A stretch of 64,000 nucleotides of DNA from Streptococcus sp. HPH0090. GTDB lineage: Bacteria; Bacillota; Bacilli; Lactobacillales; Streptococcaceae. The first letter of the stretch is position 1. Every line of letters starts with the position of its first letter. Shown here one piece after another: positions 17,165-29,645 of the stretch. The stretch is taken from NCBI RefSeq assembly GCF_000411475.1, contig NZ_KE150465.1, positions 203,686 through 267,685 on the forward strand, given 5' to 3'. Made by a program: the position numbers and the translations under genes. The notes under the pieces are model-generated. The model did not search any database and had not been told where the DNA came from. It worked only from the letters and a program-made list of their open reading frames with translations.

Positions 17165-18064
17165 ATGAAGCAAAAAGTTAGAAAAGCTGTTATCCCTGCT
17201 GCGGGACTTGGAACTCGTTTCCTGCCCGCAACCAAAGCCTTGGCCAAAGAAATGTTGCCAATCGTGGATAAACCAACAATCCAGTTCATCGTTGAAGAAG
17301 CTCTCAAATCTGGTATTGAGGACATTCTAGTTGTAACAGGGAAATCAAAACGCTCTATCGAAGACCATTTTGATTCAAACTTTGAACTAGAATACAACCT
17401 CAAGGAAAAAGGAAAAACTGATCTTTTGAGACTAGTTGACGAAACAACTGGTATGCGTCTTCACTTCATCCGTCAAACACATCCACGTGGCCTCGGAGAT
17501 GCCGTTTTACAAGCCAAAGCTTTCGTCGGGAACGAACCTTTTGTGGTTATGCTAGGGGATGATCTCATGGATATCACAGATGACAACGCTGTTTCATTGA
17601 CCAAGCAACTCATGAATGATTACGAGGAAACTCATGCCTCTACTATCGCCGTAATGCCTGTCCCACATGATGAAGTTTCTGCCTATGGTGTCATCGCCCC
17701 TCAAGGCGAAGGAAAAGATGGACTTTACAGTGTTGAAACCTTCGTTGAAAAACCAGCACCTGAGGATGCACCAAGTGATTTAGCCATCATCGGTCGTTAC
17801 CTTCTCACACCTGAAATTTTCGGTATTCTTGAAAATCAAAAACCAGGTGCCGGAAATGAAATCCAACTAACAGACGCTATCGATACACTTAACAAAACTC
17901 AACGTGTATTTGCTCGCGAATTTAAAGGCTCTCGTTACGACGTCGGGGACAAGTTTGGATTTATGAAGACATCCATCGAGTACGCCCTCAAACATCCTCA
18001 AGTCAAAGATCACTTGAAAGACTACTTGATTGATCTTGGAAAAGAGCTTTCAGGAGATAAATAA
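17165..18064 (+). CDS. galU: UTP-glucose-1-phosphate uridylyltransferase
   Basis: 299 aa from the ATG at 17165. AGAAAGGA overlaps an earlier in-frame ATG at 17159, so the later start is better placed. It makes UDP-glucose from UTP and glucose-1-phosphate, the precursor for capsule, glycolipid and teichoic-acid sugars. The N-terminal nucleotide-binding motif [19 protein letters not shown], the VMLGDD metal site and [11 protein letters not shown] are as in pneumococcal GalU. It forms an operon with gpsA and ends at a clear terminator. Confidence 0.97.
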   Translation: MKQKVRKAVIPAAGLGTRFLPATKALAKEMLPIVDKPTIQFIVEEALKSGIEDILVVTGKSKRSIEDHFDSNFELEYNLKEKGKTDLLRLVDETTGMRLHFIRQTHPRGLGDAVLQAKAFVGNEPFVVMLGDDLMDITDDNAVSLTKQLMNDYEETHASTIAVMPVPHDEVSAYGVIAPQGEGKDGLYSVETFVEKPAPEDAPSDLAIIGRYLLTPEIFGILENQKPGAGNEIQLTDAIDTLNKTQRVFAREFKGSRYDVGDKFGFMKTSIEYALKHPQVKDHLKDYLIDLGKELSGDK

Positions 18065-18070
18065 TTGATG

Positions 18071-18100
18071 AAACCAGGTTCAAAATGTTCCTGGTTTTTT
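18071..18100 (+). terminator. Terminator of gpsA-galU
   Basis: AAACCAGG and CCTGGTTT form the stem around an 11-nt loop, followed by a T-run. Confidence 0.8.
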
Positions 18101-18141
18101 TACTGCCTAAACACCTCCAAATCTTGCCTAAGCCTAATTTC

Positions 18142-18168
18142 TTGCAATAATTGCTTTTATGGTATAAT
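18142..18168 (+). promoter_or_regulatory. Promoter of pbp1b
   Basis: TTGCAA (18142-18147) lies 15 bp before a TG-extended -10 (TATGGTATAAT, hexamer 18163-18168). Confidence 0.6.
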
Positions 18169-18188
18169 AATAAGGAGTGAGGAAAGAA

Positions 18189-20735
18189 ATGAAGAATAAA
18201 TTGTTAGAATTTAAAGAAAAAGGACTGACTTTCCTTCAGTCCCTCAAAACAAAACTAAAAAAAATAGACTTGAGCAAAATTGGTCGAAAAAATTCTAAGA
18301 AAAAGAAGAAAAAACAAACCAAGACCAATATCTGGACAATCTTTGCTAATATCTTATTGGGAATCAAGGCAACCTTTAATACCCTATTTATCATCGCCTT
18401 TCTTGGTGGACTTTTAGGTACTGGGGTTGTTTTGGGTTATGCAGTGTCTCTATTTGACAAAGTAACTGTTCCTCAGACGGAGGAACTGGTTAAACAGGTG
18501 AACGATATCCCATCCATTTCTGAGATTCGCTATGCTGATGGATCCATGATTGGTGCCATCGAGAGCGATCTTTTGCGAACATCTGTCGCATCCGATGCCA
18601 TCTCAGATAATCTCAAGCAAGCCATCGTTGCAACCGAGGATGAACACTTTGCAGAGCACAATGGTGTCGTTCCTAAAGCGGTCATTCGTGCCAGCCTCGG
18701 AAACTTTATCGGCCTTGGTTCTTCTAGTGGTGGATCTACTCTGACACAACAGCTCATCAAACAACAAGTAGTGGGTGATGCTCCTACACTTGCTCGTAAA
18801 GCTAGTGAAATCGTGGATGCCTTAGCCTTAGAGCGAGCAATGAGCAAGGATGAAATCTTGACAACCTATCTCAACGTCGCTCCTTTTGGCCGTAATAATA
18901 AAGGTCAAAATATCGCAGGTGCTCAACAAGCAGCCAAAGGTATTTTTGGAGTTGATGCCAATCAGTTAACGATTCCTCAAGCAGCCTTTATAGCAGGATT
19001 GCCACAAAGTCCTATCTCCTACTCTCCTTATGAAGCGACTGGTGAAATGAAGAGTGAAGAAGATATGGAACTTGGAATCAAGCGCTCCAAAGATGTTCTC
19101 TACAATATGTACCGAACTGGAGTTCTCAGCCAAGAAGACTACGAAACCTATAAAGCGTACGATATTAAGCAAGACTTCTTGCCAGCAGAAAGTGTCAATG
19201 TAACAGCTAAAGGCTTTCTCTACTTCACTGCGCTTGATGAGGCGACGAACCTCATGTACGATTATCTGGTCAAAAAAGATAACGTTTCTGAACAAGAGCT
19301 CAAAAATGAATCTATCCAAAAATCTTATCATGAATTGGCTGAAAAAGAGATTCAAAATGGCGGTTACCGTATCACAACTACAATCGATAAAGCTATCCAT
19401 TCTGCCATGCAAGATGCTGTTGCAAACTATGGCTACCTTGTCGATGATAATACTGGTCAACCAGAAGTCGGAAATGTCTTGATGGATAACCAAACAGGGG
19501 CCATTTTAGGATTTGTCGGTGGTCGTGATTATCAAAGCAACCAAAACAACCACGCCTTTAATACTAAACGGTCTCCTGCTTCAACTACTAAACCAATCCT
19601 AGCCTACAGTATTGCGATTGACCAAGGTTTGATGGGAAGTGCAAGCATCTTATCTAACTACCCAACTAACTTCTCTAACGGAAATCCTATCATGTATGTC
19701 AATAGTTCGGGTACTGCTATGATGAGTCTGAAAGAAGCTCTCAATTATTCATGGAACATTCCTGCCTACTGGACCTATCGTACGCTCCGTGAAAAGGGAG
19801 TCGATGTTCGTTCCTACATGGAAAAAATGGGCTATGAGATTCCAGAATACGGTATTGAAAGTCTTCCTATGGGGGGGGGAATCGAAGTTACTGTAGCTCA
19901 GCATACAAATGGATACCAAACCTTAGCCAATAACGGTGTTTACCATAAAAAATACATGATTTCGAAAATCGAAAAAACCAACGGCGAAGTTATCTACGAG
20001 CACAAAGACGAACCTGTACAAGTCTATTCTAAAGCAACTGCAACCATTATGCAAAGCTTGCTTAGAGATGTTATTTCTTCTCAAGTGACTTCAAGCTTCC
20101 AGAGTGACCTTGCTTCTATCAACCCAAGTCTAGCCCGTGCTGATTGGATTGGTAAAACTGGTACGACCAATGAAGATGGTGACATGTGGCTCATGCTTTC
20201 AACTCCAAGATTGACCCTTGGTGGTTGGCTTGGTCACGATGATAACCGACCGCTTGGTAAAGGTGCAGGACACTACCGTAATGCTAAATATATGGCTTAC
20301 CTCGTAAACGCTATTCAACAAGCTTCTCCTTCTGCTTGGGGTTCTGAGCGCTTTAGTCTCGACTCAAGCGTCACTTCATCTCAAGTCCTCAAATCAACTG
20401 GTCAAAAACCAGGTAAGGTTACCATCAATGGTAAAGAGATTAATGTGACTGGTGAAATGGTAACAAGCTACTGGGCAAACCAAGCTGGTGCTCCGACTAC
20501 TACCTACAAATTTGCCATCGGTGGTAGCGATGCTGACTACCAAAATGCTTGGAATACTATTTTGGGAAGTCTACCAAGATCATCAAATTCTAATAACAGT
20601 AATTCAAACAATAGTAGCAGTAATAACAATCGAAGTAATAATAACGGTAATAGCAACAACAACAATAACAGCAGTAATAATAACAATACTACGAGCGGTA
20701 GCAACAGCTCTTCTTCAAATAGACTACAACGCTAG
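18189..20735 (+). CDS. pbp1b: Class A penicillin-binding protein 1b
   Basis: 848 aa from ATG 18189; an upstream in-frame GTG at 18177 overlaps the AAGGAG site and is less likely. This bifunctional peptidoglycan synthase polymerises glycan chains and cross-links stem peptides. A very basic cytoplasmic tail (about 1-50) and one membrane helix (about 55-80) come first. The GT51 domain has EDEHF and [12 protein letters not shown]. The transpeptidase has the active Ser in SPASTTKP (SxxK), SWN (SxN) and KTGTT. The C-terminal 50 residues are an Asn/Ser low-complexity tail coded by AAT/AAC/AGT repeats. A run of nine G (19871-19879) lies inside the transpeptidase region. It is closely like pneumococcal PBP1b. 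Confidence 0.95.
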   Translation: MKNKLLEFKEKGLTFLQSLKTKLKKIDLSKIGRKNSKKKKKKQTKTNIWTIFANILLGIKATFNTLFIIAFLGGLLGTGVVLGYAVSLFDKVTVPQTEELVKQVNDIPSISEIRYADGSMIGAIESDLLRTSVASDAISDNLKQAIVATEDEHFAEHNGVVPKAVIRASLGNFIGLGSSSGGSTLTQQLIKQQVVGDAPTLARKASEIVDALALERAMSKDEILTTYLNVAPFGRNNKGQNIAGAQQAAKGIFGVDANQLTIPQAAFIAGLPQSPISYSPYEATGEMKSEEDMELGIKRSKDVLYNMYRTGVLSQEDYETYKAYDIKQDFLPAESVNVTAKGFLYFTALDEATNLMYDYLVKKDNVSEQELKNESIQKSYHELAEKEIQNGGYRITTTIDKAIHSAMQDAVANYGYLVDDNTGQPEVGNVLMDNQTGAILGFVGGRDYQSNQNNHAFNTKRSPASTTKPILAYSIAIDQGLMGSASILSNYPTNFSNGNPIMYVNSSGTAMMSLKEALNYSWNIPAYWTYRTLREKGVDVRSYMEKMGYEIPEYGIESLPMGGGIEVTVAQHTNGYQTLANNGVYHKKYMISKIEKTNGEVIYEHKDEPVQVYSKATATIMQSLLRDVISSQVTSSFQSDLASINPSLARADWIGKTGTTNEDGDMWLMLSTPRLTLGGWLGHDDNRPLGKGAGHYRNAKYMAYLVNAIQQASPSAWGSERFSLDSSVTSSQVLKSTGQKPGKVTINGKEINVTGEMVTSYWANQAGAPTTTYKFAIGGSDADYQNAWNTILGSLPRSSNSNNSNSNNSSSNNNRSNNNGNSNNNNNSSNNNNTTSGSNSSSSNRLQR

Positions 20736-20744
20736 CCTTTCTAT

Positions 20745-21677
20745 ATGAATTACTATCAAAAGAATATTTTCAAGGGAACCATATACTCCCTCCTATCCGG
20801 ATTAATATGGGGTATCTGTGGCATTTTAGGAGAATTCTTCTTTACGCATTATCCAGTCTCCTCTGGGTGGATCACTTCTATGCGACTAAGTCTTGCAGGT
20901 AGTTTTGTACTCATCTTGTCTGGCTTTAAGTTTCGTTCACAGTTATTCGACCTTTGGAGAAACCGCAACAACTATCTGCCTTTTCTGGCTTATGCTATCT
21001 TAGGAATTTTCTCCGTTCAGTATTTCTTCTATCTCTGTGTAGAATACTCTAATGCAACAACGGCAACTATCTTACAATTTATCAGTCCCGTCTTCATTCT
21101 CATATACAACCGTATTATCTACAAGAAAAAAGCTTCTAAAAAAGCAATTTTCTATGTTTTGACTGCTATGCTCGGGGTCTTTCTGATGGCTACTAAAGGC
21201 GATCTGTCTAAACTATCCATCACTCCCCTCGCATTGCTGACAGGGCTTCTCAGTGCTCTGGGAGTTATGTTTAATGTCATCTTGCCTCAGCCGTTCGCTC
21301 GAAAATACGGTTTTGTGCCAACTGTTGGCTGGGGAATGATGCTGGCTGGGCTCTTTAGCAATTTTCTCTACCCTATTTATAGAATTAGCTTTCAGCTTGA
21401 TTGGGTGAGTATCTTGATTTGTTTGACCATTGCCTTTTTGGGAACAGCCTTTGCTTTCTTCCTATCCATGAAAGCTGTCTCGCTCGTTTCTCCTTTGGTG
21501 GTGTCAGTCGTCAGTGCAAGCGAACCTTTGTCATCAGCTATTCTAAGCGTTCTATTTCTAGGTCTGGTCCTAGATGGGTATCTGCTTCTGGCTATGATCT
21601 TGATTATTATTCCCATGATCTTCTTATCCGTTGAAGAATCAAAAAACAAAATGAAAGAATCTTCTTTTAACACTTAA
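20745..21677 (+). CDS. EamA/DMT-family transporter
   Basis: 310 aa with ten predicted membrane helices arranged as two EamA repeats (about 10-145 and 160-300). The family exports or imports small metabolites; the substrate cannot be read from the sequence. The ATG lies 9 bp after the pbp1b stop, so it is probably co-transcribed with it. No strong ribosome site is visible (the region CCTTTCTAT is poor), so translation may depend on coupling to pbp1b. The pneumococcal neighbourhood contains the same gene next to pbp1b. Confidence 0.9.
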   Translation: MNYYQKNIFKGTIYSLLSGLIWGICGILGEFFFTHYPVSSGWITSMRLSLAGSFVLILSGFKFRSQLFDLWRNRNNYLPFLAYAILGIFSVQYFFYLCVEYSNATTATILQFISPVFILIYNRIIYKKKASKKAIFYVLTAMLGVFLMATKGDLSKLSITPLALLTGLLSALGVMFNVILPQPFARKYGFVPTVGWGMMLAGLFSNFLYPIYRISFQLDWVSILICLTIAFLGTAFAFFLSMKAVSLVSPLVVSVVSASEPLSSAILSVLFLGLVLDGYLLLAMILIIIPMIFLSVEESKNKMKESSFNT

Positions 21678-21702
21678 GGCTTCAAAATTGAAGCCTTTTT
21701 TG
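21676..21702 (+). terminator. Terminator after the EamA gene
   Basis: AAGGCTTC and GAAGCCTT with a hexanucleotide loop, followed by T6. It begins at the end of the coding sequence. The TGGTAGAAT extended -10 of dapH starts directly after its T-run. Confidence 0.8.
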
Positions 21703-21740
21703 GTAGAATAGTAAGCATTACAAAGAGTGAGGAGACACCT

Positions 21741-22439
21741 ATGACTGCTACAAAAATGAATGCACAAGAAATTATCCAATTTATCGCTAATGCTGAGAAA
21801 AAGACAAGTGTAAAAGTGACCTTTGAAGGGCAACTTGCTGGAGTCATCCCTGCTTCTGTTATCAAGCTTGGAAATGTTCTTTTTGGAGACTGGAAAGATA
21901 TCGCTCCACTTCTCGATGGACTAACAGAAAACAAGGACTATGTTGTTGAACAAGATGCTCGCAACTCTGCTGTACCTCTCCTTGATAAACGCGACATCAA
22001 TGCTCGTATCGAGCCAGGCGCTATCATCCGTGACCAGGTTGAGATTGGCGACAACGCTGTTATCATGATGGGAGCTGTTATCAACATCGGTGCAGAAATC
22101 GGTGCTGGCACTATGATTGATATGGGAGCTATTTTAGGTGGACGTGCTATTGTCGGTAAAAACAGTCACGTCGGTGCCGGAGCTGTTCTTGCAGGTGTCA
22201 TCGAGCCAGCTAGTGCTGAGCCTGTTCGTGTCGGTGACAATGTCCTCATCGGTGCTAACGCTGTGGTTATCGAAGGTGTTCAAATCGGTAGTGGTTCTGT
22301 TGTTGCAGCAGGTGCCATCGTTACTCAAGATGTTCCAGAAAATGTTGTGGTAGCAGGCGTTCCAGCTCGTATTATCAAAGAAATCGATAGCAAAACCCAA
22401 CAAAAAACAGCGCTAGAAGATGCGCTTCGCACCTTGTAA
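21741..22439 (+). CDS. dapH: 2,3,4,5-tetrahydropyridine-2,6-dicarboxylate N-acetyltransferase
   Basis: 232 aa. It acetylates tetrahydrodipicolinate with acetyl-CoA in the acetylase branch of lysine/diaminopimelate synthesis. The N-terminal helical domain (about 1-85) is followed by a left-handed beta-helix of hexapeptide repeats (about 90-205; [25 protein letters not shown]). GAGGAG ribosome site and TGGTAGAAT extended -10 are upstream. The deacetylase that acts on a later intermediate is encoded 61 bp downstream. Streptococci with Lys in peptidoglycan use this route to make lysine. Confidence 0.95.
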   Translation: MTATKMNAQEIIQFIANAEKKTSVKVTFEGQLAGVIPASVIKLGNVLFGDWKDIAPLLDGLTENKDYVVEQDARNSAVPLLDKRDINARIEPGAIIRDQVEIGDNAVIMMGAVINIGAEIGAGTMIDMGAILGGRAIVGKNSHVGAGAVLAGVIEPASAEPVRVGDNVLIGANAVVIEGVQIGSGSVVAAGAIVTQDVPENVVVAGVPARIIKEIDSKTQQKTALEDALRTL

Positions 22440-22500
22440 TTAGTAACAGAGGCGGAAACTTTTCCAGCCTCTTTATCGTATTAGTAAAAGGAAAATAGAT

Positions 22501-23631
22501 ATGTTAGATTTGATTCAAATTCGACGCGATCTTCACCAAATTCCTGAGATTGGTTTAGAAGAATTCAAGACTCATGCTTATTTACTTAATGTCATTGAGA
22601 AATTAACAGCTGACAAGGATTTTGTTCAGATTCGTACCTGGCGAACAGGTATTTTAGTATACTTACAAGGAAGTCAGCCAGAACGTACCATTGGTTGGCG
22701 GACAGACATTGATGGCCTCCCAATCGTTGAACAAACAGGCCTTCCTTTTGCCTCTCAACATCCAGATCGCATGCATGCTTGTGGGCACGATTTTCACATG
22801 ACCATTGCCCTTGGAACTCTCGAACGTGCTCTAGAAAACCAACCCAAAAACAATCTCCTCTTTCTCTTCCAACCTGCAGAAGAAAATGAAGCAGGTGGTA
22901 TGCTCATGTATGAAGATGATGCCTTTGGTGACTGGTTGCCTGATCAATTCTATGGACTTCATGTTCGTCCAGACTTAAAAGTTGGACAAATTGCGACCAA
23001 TACGCATACACTCTTTGCAGGAACTTGCGAAGTCAAGATTCGTTTCAAGGGTAAAGGTGGTCACGCTGCTTTTCCACATGAAGCCAACGATGCTCTGGTT
23101 GCAGCTAGCTATTTTGTGACTCAAGTTCAGTCGGTTGTCAGCCGTAATGTCGATCCTATCGAGGGAGCTGTTGTCACTTTCGGTGCCTTTCAAGCTGGGA
23201 CAACCAACAATGTCATCGCTGATACAGCCTTCCTGCATGGAACCATTCGAGCTCTTACACACAATATGAGTCTCTTAGTTCAAAAACGTGTCAAAGCTAT
23301 CGCTGAAGGTGTAGCAGCTGCTTTTGATATGGATGTAGAGATTGAACTCAAGCAGGGAGGTTATTTGCCAGTCGAAAACAACCCTGAATTAGCCCGGGAG
23401 TTGATGACTTTCTTTGATGAAAAAGAGGGGATTGAACTAATCGATATTGAACCTGCCATGACAGGGGAAGACTTCGGTTACCTTCTCTCCAAGGTTCCTG
23501 GTGTCATGTTCTGGCTAGGTATTGATAGTCCCTACGCCCTTCATCATCCAAAGATGAGCCCTAAGGAAGAAGCTCTAGCTATCGGTGTCGAAGCTGTATC
23601 AAGCTTTTTAGCAAAGAAAGCTGCGGAGTAA
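22501..23631 (+). CDS. N-acetyldiaminopimelate deacetylase (M20 family)
   Basis: 376 aa, amidohydrolase/M20D fold. It removes the acetyl group from N-acetyl-LL-diaminopimelate, consistent with its position behind dapH. Metal-site motifs include [19 protein letters not shown] (about 90-100), [13 protein letters not shown] (about 122-134) and the C-terminal [20 protein letters not shown]. The dimerisation lid domain lies at about 175-290. A small imperfect hairpin (22449-22474) sits between dapH and this gene. The 5-formyl-THF cyclo-ligase gene starts 3 bp after its stop, so they form one operon. Confidence 0.93.
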   Translation: MLDLIQIRRDLHQIPEIGLEEFKTHAYLLNVIEKLTADKDFVQIRTWRTGILVYLQGSQPERTIGWRTDIDGLPIVEQTGLPFASQHPDRMHACGHDFHMTIALGTLERALENQPKNNLLFLFQPAEENEAGGMLMYEDDAFGDWLPDQFYGLHVRPDLKVGQIATNTHTLFAGTCEVKIRFKGKGGHAAFPHEANDALVAASYFVTQVQSVVSRNVDPIEGAVVTFGAFQAGTTNNVIADTAFLHGTIRALTHNMSLLVQKRVKAIAEGVAAAFDMDVEIELKQGGYLPVENNPELARELMTFFDEKEGIELIDIEPAMTGEDFGYLLSKVPGVMFWLGIDSPYALHHPKMSPKEEALAIGVEAVSSFLAKKAAE

Positions 23632-23634
23632 ACT

Positions 23635-24174
23635 ATGAAAAAAAGCTTACGCAAGCAGGTCTTGCAAGGACTTAAGTCTCTATCCAAGGAAGAAAAGCAG
23701 AGCATGAACGATTGGCTCACAGAGCAGCTCCTTCAACATCCATTCTATAAGGAAGCAAAAACTATCGCCACTTATCTGTCTTTTCCCCATGAATTTCAGA
23801 CAGCTGAACTCATCGAACAAGCTCAAAAAGATGGAAAGACTATCCTCACTCCCAAAACCTATCCACATGGGAAAATGGACTTGGTTCTATATGAACCAGA
23901 GAAACTCGAAAGAAACTCTTTTGGTCTCCTTGAACCACAGGGGAAAGCTATTGTCTTTGAGCCCTCTCAGATTGACTTGATCCATGTTCCTGGTTTAGCT
24001 TTCAATACTTCTGGTTATCGGGTTGGCTACGGTGGTGGCTATTACGACCGCTACTTGGAGCATTTCCCAGGCCATACCATTAGTACGATTTATCCATGCC
24101 AGATTCAGGATTTTCAACCGGATTACTACGATATTCCAGTTGAGGAGGTACTCATCTATGAAAGAGATTTTTGA
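23635..24174 (+). CDS. 5-formyltetrahydrofolate cyclo-ligase
   Basis: 179 aa, standard for the family (YgfA/MTHFS). It converts 5-formyl-THF to 5,10-methenyl-THF with ATP. The N-terminal basic motif MKKSLRKQVLQGL and the C-terminal phosphate/folate loop GYRVGYGGGYYDRYL (about 122-136) are diagnostic. It lies 3 bp after the deacetylase and overlaps the rhomboid gene by 17 bp. GAGGAGG for the next gene lies inside its own 3' end. Confidence 0.94.
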   Translation: MKKSLRKQVLQGLKSLSKEEKQSMNDWLTEQLLQHPFYKEAKTIATYLSFPHEFQTAELIEQAQKDGKTILTPKTYPHGKMDLVLYEPEKLERNSFGLLEPQGKAIVFEPSQIDLIHVPGLAFNTSGYRVGYGGGYYDRYLEHFPGHTISTIYPCQIQDFQPDYYDIPVEEVLIYERDF

Positions 24175-24832
24175 TCGTCGTTATCCAACCACGAGCTTCT
24201 TTCTCCTCGTGACAACCCTAGTTTTTATCATCATGTTTCTAACTAGCGGGTTCAATTACACAAGTGCAGCTACCTTGTACCAGTTCGGAGCTGTTTATCC
24301 TCCTGCAATCAAGGCTATGCCTGAACAAATCTGGCGCTTATTCTCGGCCACCTTTGTTCACATTGGCTTGCAGCACTTTTTTGTTAATATGCTGTCGCTC
24401 TACTTTTTGGGACGTCAGATGGAGCAGATCTTTGGCTCTAAACAGTTTTTCTTTATCTATCTTCTATCAGGTATGATGGGAAATCTCTTTGTCCTCGTTT
24501 TTAGCCCTAATGCTATTACCGCGGGTGCTTCAACTGCCCTCTACGGGATGTTCGCCTCTATTGTCGTTCTTCGTTATGCTTCACGCAATCCCTATCTCCA
24601 ACAGCTCGGGCAATCCTACCTCTCCCTCTTAGTTATCAACCTAGTAGGTAGCGTTTTAATGCCAGGAATCAGCCTTGCTGGACACGTAGGTGGGGCTGTC
24701 GGTGGCGCATTACTAGCTATCGTATTCCCAGTTCGAGGAGAACGAAAGATATACAATCCAGGCCAACGTGGTCTAGCAACCCTAGCCTTTATCACTCTGT
24801 CAGCTCTACTACTTTTTATCGGACTATTATAA
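24158..24832 (+). CDS. Rhomboid family intramembrane serine protease
   Basis: 224 aa from the ATG at 24158 with GAGGAGG at 24142-24148; the longer reading frame upstream is only the other frame of the cyclo-ligase gene. Six to seven membrane helices. The first loop contains WRLFSATFVHIGLQHFFVNM with the expected His/Asn. The catalytic Ser is in GASTALYG and the catalytic His in AGHVGGAVGG. It would cut transmembrane substrates within the bilayer; substrates are unknown. It is the last gene of the dapH-linked operon. Confidence 0.94.
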   Translation: MKEIFDRRYPTTSFFLLVTTLVFIIMFLTSGFNYTSAATLYQFGAVYPPAIKAMPEQIWRLFSATFVHIGLQHFFVNMLSLYFLGRQMEQIFGSKQFFFIYLLSGMMGNLFVLVFSPNAITAGASTALYGMFASIVVLRYASRNPYLQQLGQSYLSLLVINLVGSVLMPGISLAGHVGGAVGGALLAIVFPVRGERKIYNPGQRGLATLAFITLSALLLFIGLL

Positions 24833-24837
24833 AACAA

Positions 24838-24884
24838 GAAAACCATTAGAAGTTCTCAAATTGAGAAGTTCCAATGGTTTTTTG
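24838..24884. terminator. Bidirectional terminator between rhomboid and bglA genes
   Basis: AAACCATT...TTCTC and its partner GAGAA...AATGGTTT form a long, slightly imperfect stem with A-run and T-run on either side. It serves the two converging genes. Confidence 0.75.
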
Positions 24885-24903
24885 AATCTATATAAAAAGT
24901 TGC

Positions 24904-26283
24904 TTAAAACCCATTGTTGTCACTGAGCTCTTTGAACCAGTGGCCTGATTTTTTCAAGCGGCGTTCTTGCGTTTCAAGGTCAAGCTCGACTAAACCATAA
25001 CGGTTTTTATAGCTATTGAGCCATGACCAGCAATCGATAAATGTCCAGATCAAGTAGCCTTTACAGTTGGCACCATCTTCAATAGCGCGATGTAGTTCAC
25101 TAAGGTGACCTTTGACAAAGTCGATACGGTAGTCATCCTGGATCATCCCATTTTCACGGAACTTATCTTCACCTTCAACACCCATCCCATTCTCGGTCAG
25201 CATCCACTCGATATTGCCGTAGTTTTCCTTGATGTTTTGGGCAATGTCATAAATTCCTTGCTCGTAGATTTCCCAACCGCGGTGTGGATTAATCTTACGA
25301 CCTGGCATAACGTAAGGTTCATAAAAATGCTCAGGCAAGAGTGGGCTGTCAGGATGCTTAGCAAAACGCGGCGCCATAACACGCAAAGGCTGATAATAGT
25401 TGACTCCTAGGAAGTCAACGGTGTTCTCACGAATGAGTTCCAACTCTTCGGCTGTGTATTCTGGTAACAAGTCATGCTCAGACAAAATTTCCACTAACTC
25501 TTCTGGATAAGCTCCTAAAACAGATGGATCTAGGAAAGATTGTGCCTGGAAGAGGTCCGCAATACGAGCAGCTTTCACGTCGGCAGGATGTTGGCTACGT
25601 GGATAGGCTGGTGTCAAGTTGAGGACTATCCCAATCTTAGAGCCTGATAAGACTTCATGACAAGCCTTAACTGCAAGAGTGCTCGCCAGTTGTGTATGAT
25701 AGGCAACCTTAACCGCTGCTTTGGCATCCACCTTATGTGGATAATGGGCATCATAAAAATAGCCAAACTCTACAGGAACGATAGGCTCATTGAAGGTAAT
25801 CCATTGGTCCACAAGGTCACCGTAAGTCTCAAAACAGAAACGAGCATAGTCTTCATAAGCATTGATAGTCGCCTTATTTTCCCAACCATCTCCATCTTCT
25901 TGAAGGGTAAAAGGCAGGTCAAAGTGATAAAGATTGACTAAAAGACGTATCCCCTTGGCCTTGATGGCTTCAAAAACCTGACGATAGAAAGCCACCCCTT
26001 GAGGATTGACTGCTCCACGGCCCTGTGGAAAAATACGAGACCACTGGATAGAAGTTCGAAAGGCTGTATGACCTGTTTCTAACAAAAGTTCAATGTCCTT
26101 CTCCCAATTTTCATAGAAGGTAGACGTTTTGTCAGGGCCAATCCCATTGTAGTAGCGATTTGGCTCTACTTGGTACCAATAATCCCAGAGATTATCTCCT
26201 TTGCCGTCACCAGGCACTCGTCCTTCTGTCTGTGGTCCAGAAGTTGAGGAACCCCAGACAAAATCCTTTGGAAATTTTAGCAT
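24904..26283 (-). CDS. bglA: Glycoside hydrolase family 1 (probable 6-phospho-beta-glucosidase)
   Basis: 459 aa TIM-barrel GH1. The acid/base Glu is in TFNEP (about residues 165-169) and the nucleophile Glu in LTENGMG (about 363-369). The C-terminal SWLNSYKNRYGLVELD resembles the loop that binds the 6-phosphate in phospho-beta-glucosidases, but a plain beta-glucosidase cannot be excluded. No PTS genes are adjacent. A weak cre-like element (TTAAAAGCGTAAAAA on the minus strand, two mismatches) lies just upstream of the ATG. A BOX repeat is inserted about 35 bp upstream, and proS follows further upstream as in pneumococcus. Confidence 0.92.
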   Translation of the reverse strand: MLKFPKDFVWGSSTSGPQTEGRVPGDGKGDNLWDYWYQVEPNRYYNGIGPDKTSTFYENWEKDIELLLETGHTAFRTSIQWSRIFPQGRGAVNPQGVAFYRQVFEAIKAKGIRLLVNLYHFDLPFTLQEDGDGWENKATINAYEDYARFCFETYGDLVDQWITFNEPIVPVEFGYFYDAHYPHKVDAKAAVKVAYHTQLASTLAVKACHEVLSGSKIGIVLNLTPAYPRSQHPADVKAARIADLFQAQSFLDPSVLGAYPEELVEILSEHDLLPEYTAEELELIRENTVDFLGVNYYQPLRVMAPRFAKHPDSPLLPEHFYEPYVMPGRKINPHRGWEIYEQGIYDIAQNIKENYGNIEWMLTENGMGVEGEDKFRENGMIQDDYRIDFVKGHLSELHRAIEDGANCKGYLIWTFIDCWSWLNSYKNRYGLVELDLETQERRLKKSGHWFKELSDNNGF

Positions 26284-26315
26284 AGTACTACCTCTTTTTA
26301 CGCTTTTAATGTTTA

Positions 26316-26418
26316 TACTCTTCGAAAATCAAATTCAAACCGCGTCAACGTCGCCTTGCCGTACTCAAGTACAGCCTGCGACTAGTTTCCTAGTTTGCTC
26401 TTTGATTTTCATTGAGTC
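26316..26418. repeat. BOX element (boxA-boxC form, boxB absent or remnant)
   Basis: About 103 bp. The left part TACTCTTCGAAAATC and then CGTCAACGTCGCCTTGCCGT match boxA, including 20 of 22 positions of the complement of the BOXA1R primer site. The right part CTAGTTTCCTAGTTTGCTCT followed by TTTGATTTTCATTGAGT matches boxC. The ends are partly inverted repeats. BOX repeats are scattered in pneumococcus and relatives. Confidence 0.8.
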
Positions 26419-26497
26419 TTACTTTCTCTCATTATACAGAAAAAACAAGGCAAAAACTAGTTACATTTTTGTCTTGTTTTTCTTCTGATTATAGATT

Positions 26498-28360
<1,863 letters not shown>

Positions 28361-28367
28361 CTAATTC

Positions 28368-29624
28368 TTAAAAGAAGGTTCGCATGATGTCGTTCCATGT
28401 AACGGCGATCATCAAGACAACCATAATCACAACTCCGACTAGAGTAACATAGGTTTCAATTTCTTGTTTCAGTGGTTTGCGACGAATAGCTTCAATGATG
28501 TTGAGCACGATTTTCCCACCATCAAGTGCCGGGATAGGAATTAAGTTGAAAATTCCAATATTGATAGAAATCATAGCCAAGAAGAACAGGACGTTTTCAA
28601 GTCCATTCTTAGCAGCATCGCTACTTGCCTTAAAGATAGCCACAGGACCACCCAGTTTATTCAAATCCGGTTGGAAAATCAAGTTTTTCAAGGCATTAAG
28701 AATGCGCAAGGCTGAGTCAGCTGCAGATGTGAATCCACCTACAAACATAGACCAGATATCCGATTTAAGTCTCGGTTGAACACCTAGAATATAACGCCCT
28801 TGGCTTTCCTCAGGTGTCACACTGACTTGTTTTTCAGTTCCATTTTCAGAGACTGTCACATCCAAAACAGGTGCTGTTTTGTCCTTGGTCTCTACTTCCA
28901 CTGCCTGAATCAAATCTTGCCAGTTACTGATTTCGTGTGAACCGACTTTAGTGATTTTGGCCGTATTTTCAAGGCCGACCTTTGCTATCGCGCTATCAGG
29001 AATGATACTAAAGTTATTACTTTGTGTATCACGAACACCACCTTGCATGAAAATCAAAATCCAGAAGACGATAACTCCTAGGATAAAGTTATTCATGGGG
29101 CCTGCAAAGTTGGTAATTAACTTGCCCCAGACAGTCGCATTTTGATATTGGACGTCTAGCGGAGCGATACGAACTTCCGTTCCATCAGATTCCACAATAG
29201 TTGCGTCATGGTCTACGGAGAACGTTTTTTCCTCTTCCAAAACCAAACCAGTGATAAAGAGTTTATCCTCAAAGTCATATTGGGTTACCTGCATCGGAAG
29301 TGCTGTTTGGTCGACCTTCTTCCCAGAAATATTGATACGCTTAACCTTGCCATCTTCAGCCAAAGTCAAACTAACAGGAGTTCCTGTCTTAATCTCTGTG
29401 GTATCCTCGCCCCAACCTGCCATGCGGACATAACCACCCAGTGGTAGGAGACGAATCGTGTAAGCTGTCCCGTCTTTCCCGATATGGGCAAAGATTTTTG
29501 GACCCATTCCAATGGCAAATTCACGAACCAGAATGCCAGACTTCTTGGCAAAGTAAAAATGTCCGAACTCGTGAACCACCACGATAATTCCAAAAACAAG
29601 GATAAAGGTTAGTAATCCTATCAT
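28368..29624 (-). CDS. rseP: RIP metalloprotease RseP (Eep)
   Basis: 418 aa site-2 protease. Zinc motif HEFGH at about residues 18-22 in the first membrane helix; PDZ domain (about 190-280); conserved [11 protein letters not shown] with the third zinc ligand Asp near residue 360; four membrane segments. In streptococci this protein (Eep) trims lipoprotein signal peptides and pheromone precursors inside the membrane. It is embedded in the uppS-cdsA-rseP-proS string, which links it to the envelope. Confidence 0.96.
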   Translation of the reverse strand: MIGLLTFILVFGIIVVVHEFGHFYFAKKSGILVREFAIGMGPKIFAHIGKDGTAYTIRLLPLGGYVRMAGWGEDTTEIKTGTPVSLTLAEDGKVKRINISGKKVDQTALPMQVTQYDFEDKLFITGLVLEEEKTFSVDHDATIVESDGTEVRIAPLDVQYQNATVWGKLITNFAGPMNNFILGVIVFWILIFMQGGVRDTQSNNFSIIPDSAIAKVGLENTAKITKVGSHEISNWQDLIQAVEVETKDKTAPVLDVTVSENGTEKQVSVTPEESQGRYILGVQPRLKSDIWSMFVGGFTSAADSALRILNALKNLIFQPDLNKLGGPVAIFKASSDAAKNGLENVLFFLAMISINIGIFNLIPIPALDGGKIVLNIIEAIRRKPLKQEIETYVTLVGVVIMVVLMIAVTWNDIMRTFF

Positions 29625-29645
29625 TTAATTTCTGTTCACCTTTCC

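Noticed and set aside
18966..19493. 175-aa minus-strand open frame inside pbp1b
   Set aside because: Antisense to a conserved PBP region, with no start signal and no family features.
26316..26418. Calling the repeat a RUP element
   Set aside because: The length is similar, but the internal CGTCAACGTCGCCTTGCCGT stretch is the boxA signature, so BOX is the better call.
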